A stretch of DNA of 64,000 nt from Amycolatopsis thailandensis. GTDB lineage: Bacteria; Actinomycetota; Actinomycetes; Mycobacteriales; Pseudonocardiaceae. Below the pieces are notes generated by a model. That model made no database searches and had not been told where the DNA came from. It saw only the letters and a program-made list of their open reading frames with translations. Shown in pieces: positions 35,901-43,158 of the stretch. Each line of letters opens with the position of its first letter. Position 1 is the stretch's first letter. The position numbers and the translations under genes are program-made. The stretch lies in assembly GCF_002234405.1 (NCBI RefSeq), contig NZ_NMQT01000072.1, positions 1 through 64,000 of the forward strand, in the 5' to 3' direction.

Positions 35901-36914
35901 CCGTGGTTGCGGGACGTGGTCGGCACCCGGTTCGAGCTGAAACTGGGCGACCCTGTCGACTCCGAGGTGAACAGCCGGTTCGCGGCGACCGTGCCGTCCA
36001 TTCCCGGACGAGGGATCACCCCTGACCGGTTGCATTTCCTCAGCGCGCTGCCACGCATCGACGGCCTTTCGCGGACCGACGACCTCGCCGACGCCACGGT
36101 GGAACTCGCGGAAGCGCTGACCACGCCCCAGGCGCCGAAGGCACCGCAAGTCCGGCTGTTGCCGCACAAGCTGACCGTCCGTGAGCTGCCTGGGCCGACG
36201 GCGCCGAACCCGGCCGCGGAGATGCGCGTCCCGCTCGGGGTCGAAGACGTCCACCTGGCGCCCGAGTGGCACGACTTCGACGCCAGCCCGCATCTGCTCG
36301 TCTACGGTGACGCCGAAAGCGGCAAGACGAACCTGCTCAAGCACATCGCGCGCTCGGTGGTGGCCCACCACTCCTCCAGCGAGGCGCGCGTGATGTTCGG
36401 TGACTTCCGCCGCGAGCTACGCGGCTGCATCCCGGAATCGCATCAGCTCGAATACGCCGTCGGCGCCGAAGCGTTGACGAAGTCGATCGCCGGCGCGGCG
36501 ACGATCTTCGAGAAACGCATCCCCGGCCCGGAAATCAGCCCGAGCAGGTTGCCGTTGCGTGACTGGTGGAAGGGCGGGCGGCTCTACATCATCATCGACG
36601 ACTTCGAGCTCGCCGAGACGGCGGGCAGCGCGGGCCCGCTGCAGCCGCTCCTGCCGGTGCTGGCACAGGGTGCCGATGTGGGTCTGCACGTGATCATCGC
36701 CCGCAGCACCTCGGGTGGCGGCCGGTCGATGTCGAACCCGGCGATCCGCCGCATGTGGGAGCTGGGTACCCCCGCGCTGATGTTGTCCTGTCCCAAGTCG
36801 GAAGGGGCCTTCCTCGGCAACCTGAAGCCCCGGGTGCTGCCGACCGGACGTGCTCAGTTCGTGAACCGGCGCCGGTCCGTGCGGCTCGTGCAGACGCCTC
36901 TCGTCGAGTCTTGA
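32943..36914 (+). CDS. eccC: type VII secretion ATPase EccC
   Basis: A 1323-residue fused EccCa-EccCb motor. Two membrane helices near residues 40-90 (VLMYAPMGLGSLAMVMMFV, ILSTIGMLVAQML) anchor it. Three FtsK/SpoIIIE ATPase modules follow, with P-loops GATGSGKSE (about 484), GGPQSGKST (about 835) and GDAESGKTN (about 1122). Module 1 has a Walker B ALFVVVDEF. The third retains an acidic IIIDDFEL. EccC recognises Esx substrates and powers export. It stands about 22 kb from eccB/eccD, on the opposite strand, and follows a terpene operon. ATG 32943 has GGAG at suitable distance. Confidence 0.96.
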   Translation: MATTLFPRRTRRPKPPSSGADIELQPPPSVPEDTGGGVSSVLMYAPMGLGSLAMVMMFVRPGAGIFAYLGGGLMILSTIGMLVAQMLRNSVTHKQKLNGHRRDYIRYLAQLRGRVRKALTDQQKAARWIHPDPHSLWSMALGYRLWERRPAHDDFGEVRIGLGTQRSSLNLTPPDSKPIEDLEPLSAHALRRFMRAYSTLPNSPIAVYLRGFGQIQFSGDDEAVLGVLRAMLAQLVTAHAPGDVRIALCATEERLERWDWLKWLPHNQDQESHDAAGARRLITTSLDEIELLVGGPSFTGRPRFEADTPITASEPLVVLLVDGVSVPSDHRIADEGYRNAVVLDVGGALPWQQRPDVLFLEIDADEIRTVSFDRVGKPQTAPLCSPDQLSATAANALARTMARFRIGEAADGDDEPLAVDYDLAALLGLGDVATFDPVKYRRERMTSKRRLRVPIGIAANGVPLELDIKEAAEDGMGPHGLCVGATGSGKSELLRTLVLALATTHSSEDLNFVLVDFKGGAAFLGFDQLPHTSAVITNLVDEIELVDRMQDALTGEMNRRQEHLRAAGNYASRRDYEAARAQGVPLEPMPALFVVVDEFSEMLTSKPEFIDVFAMIGRLGRSLGVHLLLASQRLDEGRIHKVETHLSYRLGLRTFSAMESRSVIGVPDAYELPNSPGNGYLRPDTQTLVRFKGAYSSAPYRVKRRRIDAASVGQNVVPFGTRYVDPASTPEPEPEEIDEQNDSTDTMLDVLLGRLKGIGPRAHQVWLPPLKQAPTLDQLLPPLVDHPELGFRPIGDLQTATLDVPVGLIDLPAQQRRELLSANLSGSKGNVAIVGGPQSGKSTMVRTLICSLALTHTANEVQFYCLDFGGGLTALASLPHVGSVANRLDRDRVTRTVLEVTNLMARRETIFAEHNIDSMTSYRRARREGRYLDLDPYGDVFLIVDGWYTVRQDFEELEERFSELAARGLSFGIHLIIATNRWSEMRPWLRDVVGTRFELKLGDPVDSEVNSRFAATVPSIPGRGITPDRLHFLSALPRIDGLSRTDDLADATVELAEALTTPQAPKAPQVRLLPHKLTVRELPGPTAPNPAAEMRVPLGVEDVHLAPEWHDFDASPHLLVYGDAESGKTNLLKHIARSVVAHHSSSEARVMFGDFRRELRGCIPESHQLEYAVGAEALTKSIAGAATIFEKRIPGPEISPSRLPLRDWWKGGRLYIIIDDFELAETAGSAGPLQPLLPVLAQGADVGLHVIIARSTSGGGRSMSNPAIRRMWELGTPALMLSCPKSEGAFLGNLKPRVLPTGRAQFVNRRRSVRLVQTPLVES

Positions 36915-36948
36915 CGTCCGCGTCGTCCCCGCGATCGTGGGTGCCGGT

Positions 36949-37001
36949 GTTGTGAAAGCCACTTTCGCAACCTTCACCGTTGCGAAAGTGGCTTTCACCA
37001 C
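36949..37001. repeat. palindromic repeat family B, copy 3
   Basis: Nearly the same as the copies at 494 and 17160, with CCTTCACCG at the centre and GTGGCTTTCACCAC at the end. It lies 34 bases after the eccC stop and could serve as its terminator. The 36915-37525 gap has no gene and is almost wholly repeats. Confidence 0.75.
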
Positions 37002-37072
37002 GCCTCTACCGGGAGGTGGTCAACCGTGCCGTATCGCAGCCGCCCGGCAGCACCCGCGTTCGTCCGGGTCTG

Positions 37073-37133
37073 GAAGTACATGAAGGCCTCCTTCCTTGCG
37101 CTAGGCGCCAGGAAGGAGGCCTTCATGTACTTC
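37073..37133. repeat. palindromic repeat family C, copy 1
   Basis: Long inverted repeat with arms around ATGAAGGCCTCCTTCCT and AGGAAGGAGGCCTTCAT. Its sister is at 43083-43138. It would fold into a very stable hairpin of more than 20 pairs. Confidence 0.75.
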
Positions 37134-37146
37134 GGTTGACGCTATT

Positions 37147-37172
37147 GAGGTTTATGGCAAAGTGTCCTGTCC
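37147..37172. repeat. family D element, copy near 37155
   Basis: AGGTTTATGGCAAAGTGTCC, followed by TGTCCGGTGGC, resembles 43051-43080 (GGGCAAAGGTGTCCTGTCGG). In both places it neighbours a family C palindrome and a family A palindrome. Confidence 0.55.
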
Positions 37173-37200
37173 GGTGGCGGGTGGTCGTCGGCGATCAGCG

Positions 37201-37251
37201 GGGTGAAGGGGACTTTCCCCTCATCTCGCGCGGGGAAAGTCCCCTTCACCC
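37201..37251. repeat. palindromic repeat family A, copy 3 (perfect arms)
   Basis: The 20-base arms GGGTGAAGGGGACTTTCCCC and GGGGAAAGTCCCCTTCACCC are exact complements around an 11-base loop. This is the best-preserved member of family A. Confidence 0.78.
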
Positions 37252-37294
37252 CCGGGCATGCTGTCTCCGAGGCGGTGAAAGTCTTCCCACCGAG

Positions 37295-37336
37295 CGGGCT
37301 GGGGACTGTCCGGGGGGCTGAACGGCCCCCAGCCCG
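37295..37336 (-). terminator. hairpin downstream of ssgA-like gene
   Basis: CGGGCTGGGG and CCCCAGCCCG form a 10-pair stem. It lies about 190 bases past the stop of the leftward SsgA-like gene. It is GC-rich with no T-run, so it is only a possible actinobacterial terminator. Confidence 0.4.
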
Positions 37337-37525
37337 GATGCCGACGGTGGTGGGGCCCGATCTCCCGCCGGTTCGCGCTGACGCTAACGCGCGGGAAGCC
37401 AACCGGCCGTGCGGGTTGTCCTTCCAGCCAAGCCCATTGCCCGAACAGGCGCCGGCCGAACCGAGAAAACAGGCTCCCTGGCACTGGAATCACGCTGTGA
37501 GGGCGGTGCCCGGCTTCTTCAGGGC

Positions 37526-37993
37526 TCAGTTCTCCCGTTCTCCGTCACCGACCAGGTGGCTCAGCTCACGGTCGAGATCGAACCAGCGCCATTCCTCGCC
37601 GGGAGCCACCAGGGCATGGCTGCAATCGAGGAACTCGACCAGTTCGCCCAGCCGGACGGTGAAAGTGGCCGCGCCCTCGGTCGTCGTCAAGGTCACCATC
37701 ACCCGCCTGGCTCCGTCCGGATCCGGACCGATCCGCACGTCCCCCTCGCCCGATGGCGTGAGTATTCCCGCGGACAGAAGTTCCCTTGAGAACAGCCATT
37801 CCGCCTCGATCGCCGTATCGCGCAGGAACCGCACCACGACGGCGAACGGATCGCTGGTGTCGTACCTCAGTTCGCAGCTCTCCGGCAGCTCTTCCCCGTC
37901 GGGCAGCAGCCGCCCGAACACGATCTCGTGCCGGTGCGTCACGTGCCGGACAGAAAGGTCGTCCGGCGTTCCTGAATCCACTTCTCGGTTCAT
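37526..37993 (-). CDS. SsgA-like sporulation/cell-division regulator
   Basis: A 155-residue SALP-family protein. It shows the family pattern CELRYDTSDPFAVVVRFL, EWLFSRELLSAGI, GEGDVRIGPDPDG and, near the end, HALVAPGEEWRWFDLDREL. Such proteins guide septum placement and peptidoglycan remodelling in filamentous actinomycetes. Presence supports a morphologically complex actinomycete host. Which paralogue (SsgA to SsgG type) cannot be decided. No operon partner; divergent from the membrane protein at 38167. Confidence 0.88.
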   Translation of the reverse strand: MNREVDSGTPDDLSVRHVTHRHEIVFGRLLPDGEELPESCELRYDTSDPFAVVVRFLRDTAIEAEWLFSRELLSAGILTPSGEGDVRIGPDPDGARRVMVTLTTTEGAATFTVRLGELVEFLDCSHALVAPGEEWRWFDLDRELSHLVGDGEREN

Positions 37994-38166
37994 CCGGCCA
38001 GGATCGCCGCACCGTCTTCATTCGACCTCAATCGCTCCGCCGAGGCACGGACGATCGCACACTGGGCGTTTCCGTGCGCGGATCATGCCCGAAGTTCTCT
38101 GGTATCGGACAGCCTTTTCCGGCGACCATCGACAAGCGCGGCACTCTGCCGGGGAAAGGAATCACG

Positions 38167-38559
38167 ATGCGCACCATTCACCACACCCGCCCTCCCGCGC
38201 CGCGGATCATTTTGGCCCTGATCGCGGCACTGACCGTCAACATGGTCATCGCGCTCGTCGCGAGGTCCCTGGACGAGGGACCGGCCACGGTCGGGCTCGA
38301 CCCCACCGAGTACCTTCCAGCCACGGTGGTGGGTTTCCTCGTCGGCTCCCTCGGCTTGAGCCTGCTCGCGCGCTTCGCGCCACGGGCGCCGCGGGTCGTC
38401 GTTCCGGTCGTTCTGGTCCTGTCGTGGATCCCGGACCTGCTCCTGCTGAACGACGGCGCGACCGCCGTCAACGTCACCGGCCTCATGATCATGCACCTCG
38501 TGGTCGGCGGCGCGGTCGTCGGCGCCTTCGCCAGGACGATCCCGGACGTGGCGCGGTGA
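38167..38559 (+). CDS. four-helix membrane protein, DUF6069-like
   Basis: A 130-residue integral membrane protein with about four helices (ILALIAALTVNMVIALVA, TVVGFLVGSLGLSLLA, VVVPVVLVLSWIPDLLLL, LMIMHLVVGGAVVGAF). The layout, with PDLLLL in helix 3 and MH in helix 4, resembles DUF6069 proteins of actinobacteria. ATG 38167 follows GGGGAAAGGA. Function unknown. Its stop overlaps the next gene by 4 bases. Confidence 0.72.
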   Translation: MRTIHHTRPPAPRIILALIAALTVNMVIALVARSLDEGPATVGLDPTEYLPATVVGFLVGSLGLSLLARFAPRAPRVVVPVVLVLSWIPDLLLLNDGATAVNVTGLMIMHLVVGGAVVGAFARTIPDVAR

Positions 38560-39047
38560 CGGCCGCTCCCGAGACCTCGCCGCGGCTACAGGCGGCGGCC
38601 GAGTTTTATCGCGGCGCTTTCGCCTGGGACGTCGAAGTCGGCGAACGTTCGCTGGCCTTGGTGCTGACCGGGGGAATAGCCGCGTTCTCCGTTCCCTTCC
38701 ACACCAAGAACCAGCATCTCTTCTCGGCGCGGGACGCCGTTCCGCGCGGACCGCTGATCCTGACCCCGGGGGCGCCGTTCCGGGTGCACGCCCTCGTCGA
38801 CGCGAGCGACTTCGTCATCCCGGACCAGGATCTTCCCGAGAACGTGCTGTTCCACCGTCCGCTGAGCAAGGTCCTGCTACCGCCGACGGTCGATACCCGC
38901 GGAGCGGTTCGCTGGCTGCGTGAGCCCTCGCCGCAAGAACGCTGGCTTCCCCTGGCCGCGGGGGTCTTTTCGGCACTCTCCCGGCCGAACCGCCGGATCG
39001 CCGCATATCGGCGGCGGGTGTGGCGTGACCGCAACGGCCTCAGCTGA
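38556..39047 (+). CDS. hypothetical protein (163 aa)
   Basis: GTG 38556 overlaps the preceding membrane-protein gene in a GTGA junction, so the two are translationally coupled. The protein is soluble: TAAPETSPRLQAAAEFYRGA, then WDVEVGERSLALVLTGGIAA, and a C-terminus rich in Arg (RRIAAYRRRVWRDRN). No domain is recognised. The last 8 bases overlap the convergent LuxR gene. Confidence 0.65.
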   Translation: MTAAPETSPRLQAAAEFYRGAFAWDVEVGERSLALVLTGGIAAFSVPFHTKNQHLFSARDAVPRGPLILTPGAPFRVHALVDASDFVIPDQDLPENVLFHRPLSKVLLPPTVDTRGAVRWLREPSPQERWLPLAAGVFSALSRPNRRIAAYRRRVWRDRNGLS

Positions 39048-39735
39048 TCACGCCGGCGCGCAGGGCCAGCAGCACCATCCGGGTCCGGTCCCCGGTCTGC
39101 AGCTTCCGCGCCATATGCGCGAGATGTCCCTTGACGGTGTTCGGCGAGACCAGGAGTTCGGTGCCGATCTCCTGGTTCGTCCGTCCGTCGGCCACCAGGC
39201 ACAGAATCTCGATCTCACGTTCCGAGAGAACCGCCTTCTGCACGGCGTACTCGGCGACGACGCGTCTGTCGTCCGCCGAGGGTGACTTGCGCGCCGCGAT
39301 CCGGGTCGCCGAGTCGGGCGAATCGGCGAGGTAGCCGACGGCATCGGCGCGGAGCGCCGCCACGGCGAGACCGGGGTCACGCGAACCGGCGACCACGACC
39401 ACCCTCTCCGCTCCCCGCCGGTACAGGTCGCCCACCTGATCGACCATGGCGCGCGCGTCGCCGCCCGCGTACAGGACGGCGACATGGGTCCGGCTCGCCG
39501 CGGTCTTCCCCGCACGGAAACCACGGGGCGTACTGCCTTCGACGACGCGCTCGGCCCCCATCCTCCGTAACCGGCCGGCGTACGCGCGCCGTCTTCGAGG
39601 ATGAGGATCCACCACCACGGCGCGGAATCGCGCGTCCCTGGGAATCTCCGGATCCCGGCCTGCCTGCTTGAGTGGCGGCCCGAAGTAGGATCTCACACGG
39701 ACAAGGGGCGGCGAAGGTGAATTATTCTCGTTCAT
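39040..39735 (-). CDS. LuxR-family (NarL/FixJ-type) regulator
   Basis: A 231-residue regulator. The C-terminal LuxR helix-turn-helix is clear: LSEREIEILCLVADGRTNQE, then IGTELLVSPNTVKGHLAHMA (about 165-210). The N-terminal half resembles a receiver fold (FRAVVVDPHPRRRRAYAGRL) but lacks an obvious phosphorylatable Asp in the central strand (VAVLYAGGD), so it is likely an atypical, phosphorylation-independent regulator. ATG 39735 sits directly after a small hairpin containing the ribosome-binding sequence. Confidence 0.82.
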   Translation of the reverse strand: MNENNSPSPPLVRVRSYFGPPLKQAGRDPEIPRDARFRAVVVDPHPRRRRAYAGRLRRMGAERVVEGSTPRGFRAGKTAASRTHVAVLYAGGDARAMVDQVGDLYRRGAERVVVVAGSRDPGLAVAALRADAVGYLADSPDSATRIAARKSPSADDRRVVAEYAVQKAVLSEREIEILCLVADGRTNQEIGTELLVSPNTVKGHLAHMARKLQTGDRTRMVLLALRAGVIS

Positions 39736-39763
39736 GCTCCGCCGAATTCTAATTAGGCGGAGC
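39736..39763 (-). promoter_or_regulatory. hairpin covering the ribosome-binding site of the LuxR gene
   Basis: In the mRNA, GCTCCGCC and GGCGGAGC pair around a 12-base A/T-rich loop, and the second arm ends one base before the ATG. GGCGGAGC includes the only Shine-Dalgarno-like sequence. The same palindrome in DNA could instead be an operator. The following stretch to 40359 has no gene I can support. Confidence 0.4.
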
Positions 39764-40201
39764 GCGCAGTCAAGGAGGCAGCGCGAAATTCGGTGAGACA
39801 TGCCCTTTCGACCCGATCGACTCCTCAGGCGCTCGCCAAATCACCGATCATCCTACGTCCGAGTCCTCGAGCCCGCAACGCCTGAAATCATCGACGAATA
39901 ACTACAAGAACGAATGCGAAATCCGCTCACTTTTCACGAATGCCGCCGATGTCCAACGACAATGCCCTTATTTCCCTTTTCCGCAACACCGATCGCGGAT
40001 AAAGTCTTCGTTGTGACACCCGATCGGTTCCCCCGCCGATCCCGTCACCGAAAGAAGAAGACCGCGGCACGCTTCGTTTTCACCCTTCCCCCGCCCGGAG
40101 CGGGCAGTGGTCACAACAGTTCTCGATCACCGAGGACTCCCGGCCTTGACCGGGGCAGTGCAGGCCGATTCGCGCCCCCATCGCACGGGCCTGCCGGAAC
40201 C

Positions 40202-40246
40202 CGAGGAGCCGACGACGATGCACCCCTCATCGTCGTCGGCTCCTCG
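40202..40246. terminator. perfect 19-bp inverted repeat
   Basis: The arms CGAGGAGCCGACGACGATG and CATCGTCGTCGGCTCCTCG are exact complements around a 7-base loop. It is the strongest hairpin in the gene-poor 39764-40359 stretch and lies downstream of the leftward gene ending at 40360. Confidence 0.65.
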
Positions 40247-40308
40247 GCGTCGTCACCGGATCCCGGAACACGAGCCTTCCTTCCCGCACGCCCGGCCCCC
40301 AGCGCGGC

Positions 40309-40337
40309 ACGGCTCACCCGACAGCACGGTGAGCCGT
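40309..40337 (-). terminator. 10-bp hairpin after the 40360 gene
   Basis: ACGGCTCACC and GGTGAGCCGT pair around 9 bases, only 23 bases past the stop of the leftward gene. With the hairpin at 40202 it makes a tandem pair. Confidence 0.5.
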
Positions 40338-40359
40338 CCCCCTCTCCCGCCGGACCGGA

Positions 40360-40779
40360 TCAGACGCTGGGCAGTGTCTCTTCGGGCACCGGACGTCCCG
40401 CGCGTTCCCAGTCGGCGAAGGTGATGACGAGGCGCTGCCACAGCAAACGATCCCCGATCTCCGCGACCTCCATCCGAGGGCACTGCGAATGCTCGTCCCA
40501 ATGAGTGAGGACCCGGACGCCGGCGTTCGTCGCCTCGTCGACGAACAGGTGCTCGTCGAGCAGCCAATGGATCCTGCGCCGGGCGTGCGTCACCGAGGGC
40601 AGGGCGGCGTGCACGATCGCCGCGGCGGCGCGGTGCTCGATTCCGGTGATGAACACCGCGGGCGTCAGCGGGCTCTTGCGGAGAGCGTCGACGAGTACGG
40701 CCCGATCAGGCGGACGCTTCGGAACACGACAGCGCCCGATGAAGGCCGACCGAGCGCTTTTCTCAGGAAGGTTGTTCAT
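40360..40779 (-). CDS. hypothetical protein (139 aa)
   Basis: Soluble protein beginning MNNLPEKSARSAFIGRCRVP and ending ADWERAGRPVPEETLPSV. The middle (HWLLDEHLFVDEATNAGVRV, LTHWDEHSQCPRMEVAEIG) is rich in His, Asp and Trp. I recognise no family. Codon usage fits the neighbours. It reads leftward behind the CAP-domain gene with a gap of about 90 bases. Confidence 0.6.
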   Translation of the reverse strand: MNNLPEKSARSAFIGRCRVPKRPPDRAVLVDALRKSPLTPAVFITGIEHRAAAAIVHAALPSVTHARRRIHWLLDEHLFVDEATNAGVRVLTHWDEHSQCPRMEVAEIGDRLLWQRLVITFADWERAGRPVPEETLPSV

Positions 40780-40870
40780 ACTCGGATATTCCCACTTCCC
40801 GCCCGATTCGGAGAGGGCAAGTGCCATCCGTAGGGACGAACACGGGAAACAGCCGACAAAAGGGCGGCCC

Positions 40871-41419
40871 TCAGTAACCGAAATTCTGGGTCCAGTACGG
40901 CCCCGCGTCGGCCAGGAAATAGACACCAACGCCGATAGTGGTGAATTGGGGGTTGGCCAGGTTCGCCCGATGCCCGGGACTGTCGAGCCAAGCCTGGACG
41001 ACCGTTCGCGGATCGACCTGACCGCGAGCGACGTTCTCCCCGCCCGGATGGGGATATCCGGCCGCACGCATCCGTTCGGCCGGCGTGCCGCCGTCGGGCG
41101 CGACATGCGCACAGAAGTTTCTGCGGGCCATGTCCTTGCTGTGCCGGCGCGCGGCCGTCCGCAGCCGTTCGTCGGTCTCGAACGGCGGAAGGCCGGACTT
41201 CTTCCGGAACACGTTGACCAGCCGGGTCACCGCGTCCTCGTGCCGGGCCTGGTGCGCGGCGCTACCCACGATCGAGGCGAACGGCGAGTCCCGCTCGGAC
41301 GGCGCGGCTTCGCGAACCGAGGTGCGGACCACCGAATCCACGACCGGCGTGGCCTTCCGGCGCAAAGAGCCGCGCGCGGCGGACTTGCCACGCTTCCGGT
41401 TTCGACGACTTTGGGGCAT
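40871..41419 (-). CDS. CAP/SCP domain protein
   Basis: A 182-residue protein. The C-terminal 120 residues form a CAP (SCP/PR-1-like) domain: VFRKKSGLPPFETDERL, HSKDMARRNFCAHVAPDG, GENVARGQ, VVQAWLDSPGHRANLANPQF and a final GPYWTQNFGY. The usual CAP His and Glu are present (HSKDM, GENVA, GHRANL). The N-terminus is very basic (MPQSRRNRKRGKSAARGSLR) and lacks a hydrophobic signal helix, which is unusual because most bacterial CAP proteins are secreted. ATG 41419 follows GGAAGGG. Confidence 0.87.
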   Translation of the reverse strand: MPQSRRNRKRGKSAARGSLRRKATPVVDSVVRTSVREAAPSERDSPFASIVGSAAHQARHEDAVTRLVNVFRKKSGLPPFETDERLRTAARRHSKDMARRNFCAHVAPDGGTPAERMRAAGYPHPGGENVARGQVDPRTVVQAWLDSPGHRANLANPQFTTIGVGVYFLADAGPYWTQNFGY

Positions 41420-41626
41420 GCGATCCCTTCCGCCCACCGGAGATACCCTCTCCGCAAGCTAACACGAGAGCGCCTCCGCATCCCGCGACCGGCCTTCAGA
41501 GTCAGCGGGACCGCCCGTTCGGGCAGGATTCCGACAGTGAATACTTCCCGGTAGTAATACTTGGACTTCACCTTCCTTGAAATACGTGTCACAAAACAGC
41601 CCCATCGTAATCCGCATACGCATTTT

Positions 41627-41662
41627 GTTGACAGGCAGTCAACACTGCGCCCGAACAGTGTT
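41627..41662. promoter_or_regulatory. two overlapping inverted repeats upstream of the ROK gene
   Basis: GTTGAC-AGGCA-GTCAAC overlaps AACACTG-CGCCCGAA-CAGTGTT by three bases. A TTGACA hexamer lies inside the first. The pair is about 135 bases before the ROK gene start at 41795, in a gene-free gap (41420-41794), and could be its operator and promoter. Confidence 0.5.
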
Positions 41663-41794
41663 CACCAAGCAACCGGGTGACGGACCACCACGAACGGGCA
41701 GCCAGTTTATCCGAAAAAGCAAATAATATTGCCTTCAGCGGAAACCGAATGGTGAAGTCGATTTTCGAGGGTCAACGGGGAGGAAAGTGACTCC

Positions 41795-42961
41795 ATGCGC
41801 GGCGAAGCCGGCCGGGAAATGCGCCGTTATAATCGATCTTCGGTGCTGACCACCCTGTACCACGAAGGTCCGTCGAGCCGGGTGGAACTCAGTGACGCGA
41901 CCGGCCTGAGCTGCTCGGTGGTGAGCCGGGTGGTCAGCGAGTTACTTTCGAACCGGGTGATCCGGACGGTCGGAGCCGCCGACTCGCGAGGAGGACGGCC
42001 GCGAATCCTGGTCGAGGTGAATCCCGCCTACGGTTCGGTGGTCGGCGTCGACGTGACCGAGGACAATGTCCAAATAGGTCTCTACGATTTCGCTCTGCGA
42101 CAGCAAGCGGTTTCGCATTTCCGCGCTCCCGGCAGTCTGTCGGACGTCGGCGCGCTTTCCCAGCGGATCATCGCCGGGCTACGGTCGGTCGAACGCGCGG
42201 CGAAGACGACACGCGGCGCCATCATCGGCGCCGGAGTCGCCGTGCCCGGCCCGATCGGCCTACCCGCCGGCGCGGAGCTGGCGACCGAATTGGCCGGGCG
42301 CAGCGGCCTGCGCATCGTCCTCGGCGACAACCGGGTGCGATCGCTGGCACGCGCCGAAGGCTGGCTGGGCGCGGCGGGCAAGGCCGGTCGCACAGCGGTC
42401 GTGGTGCTCGAAGCCGAGGCACATGTCGTCCTGGTCGAAGATCGGCGGATCGAGTGGTCCGGCGATTGGGGCCACACGACCTTGGTCTACGACGGACGGC
42501 CTTGCCGGTGCGGTGCGCGCGGATGCGCGGAGACCTACATCGGGGCCGACGGAGTACTCGAACGCCACCGTCAGCTCTCCGGCGGCACACCGAAGCCGGG
42601 TTCCAAGGCGGGCCGCCGACTCCTGACTGCTCCCCATCCGGAACTCGCCCGCGAGACCGTCGGTTATCTCGGCGCTTCCATCGCCGGAATGACGAATCTT
42701 CTGCAGCCCGAGCGCGTCGTCCTCACCGGCTGGTTCGGCCGCGCATTGACCGAACGGCATCTCGACGAACTTCGCGAGAACCTCGCCCAACGCGCGCTCG
42801 GGCCCACGACGATCGAGGCGGGCCTGGCCACCGCGGCCACCGCCCGGATCGGAGCGGCGGCGCTGCCGATCTGCGCCTTTCTGGAGTACGGACAGGATCC
42901 GCGCAAAGTCATCCCGCTGGAAGACGGCAGGCCCGCCGGTTTTCCCTACGCGGTCCCGTGA
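41795..42961 (+). CDS. ROK-family transcriptional regulator
   Basis: A 388-residue ROK repressor. The N-terminal winged helix includes SRVELSDATGLSCSVVSRVV (about 30-50). The sugar-kinase-like domain has GVDVTEDNVQIGLYD and the ROK zinc signature CRCGARGCAETYIG (about 235). The DGRPCRCG context indicates sugar sensing rather than catalysis. ATG 41795 or 41819 may be used. No sugar transporter is adjacent, so the regulon cannot be guessed. Confidence 0.88.
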   Translation: MRGEAGREMRRYNRSSVLTTLYHEGPSSRVELSDATGLSCSVVSRVVSELLSNRVIRTVGAADSRGGRPRILVEVNPAYGSVVGVDVTEDNVQIGLYDFALRQQAVSHFRAPGSLSDVGALSQRIIAGLRSVERAAKTTRGAIIGAGVAVPGPIGLPAGAELATELAGRSGLRIVLGDNRVRSLARAEGWLGAAGKAGRTAVVVLEAEAHVVLVEDRRIEWSGDWGHTTLVYDGRPCRCGARGCAETYIGADGVLERHRQLSGGTPKPGSKAGRRLLTAPHPELARETVGYLGASIAGMTNLLQPERVVLTGWFGRALTERHLDELRENLAQRALGPTTIEAGLATAATARIGAAALPICAFLEYGQDPRKVIPLEDGRPAGFPYAVP

Positions 42962-43050
42962 TCGGACTCGTGTCGCGACCCACCGACCGTGGCCGGGTTT
43001 CGCGACGAGATGGGCTGCGCGGCAGCGGATCCTCTCCGGCTTGCGAAGAG

Positions 43051-43080
43051 CCGTAGGGCAAAGGTGTCCTGTCGGGTGGC
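43051..43080. repeat. family D element, copy near 43053
   Basis: GTAGGGCAAAGGTGTCCTGT followed by CGGGTGGC. It opens a D-C-A array (43051-43208) like that at 37073-37251. The gap 42962-43624 contains only these repeats and a terminator. Confidence 0.6.
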
Positions 43081-43082
43081 AA

Positions 43083-43138
43083 GTCCGTGAAGGCCTCCTT
43101 CCTTACTCTCAAGGTAGGAAAGGAGGCCTTCACGGACC
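43083..43138. repeat. palindromic repeat family C, copy 2
   Basis: Arms GTCCGTGAAGGCCTCCTT and AAGGAGGCCTTCACGGAC are perfectly complementary. The core matches 37073-37133, while the outer bases differ between the two copies in a compensating way that keeps pairing. Confidence 0.78.
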
Positions 43139-43158
43139 GGCGCTCGGGGGCATCAGCG

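Noticed and set aside
32856..36371. 1171-codon minus-strand reading frame opposite eccC
   Set aside because: It mirrors a clear EccC gene. The translation is His/Arg/Gly-rich with no domain, a common artefact of GC-rich codon bias.
36949..37251. Possible CRISPR array because of several palindromes in a row
   Set aside because: The units belong to different families, are not regularly spaced and have no unique spacers; no cas gene is near.
37203..38555. Long plus-strand extension upstream of the 38556 gene
   Set aside because: It overlaps the SsgA-like gene on the other strand and a well-placed membrane protein; GTG 38556 with GTGA coupling is a better start.
39914..40504. Plus-strand ORF in the gap after the LuxR gene
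   Set aside because: No ribosome-binding site, unusual composition, and it runs through a perfect hairpin and into the antisense of a better gene.
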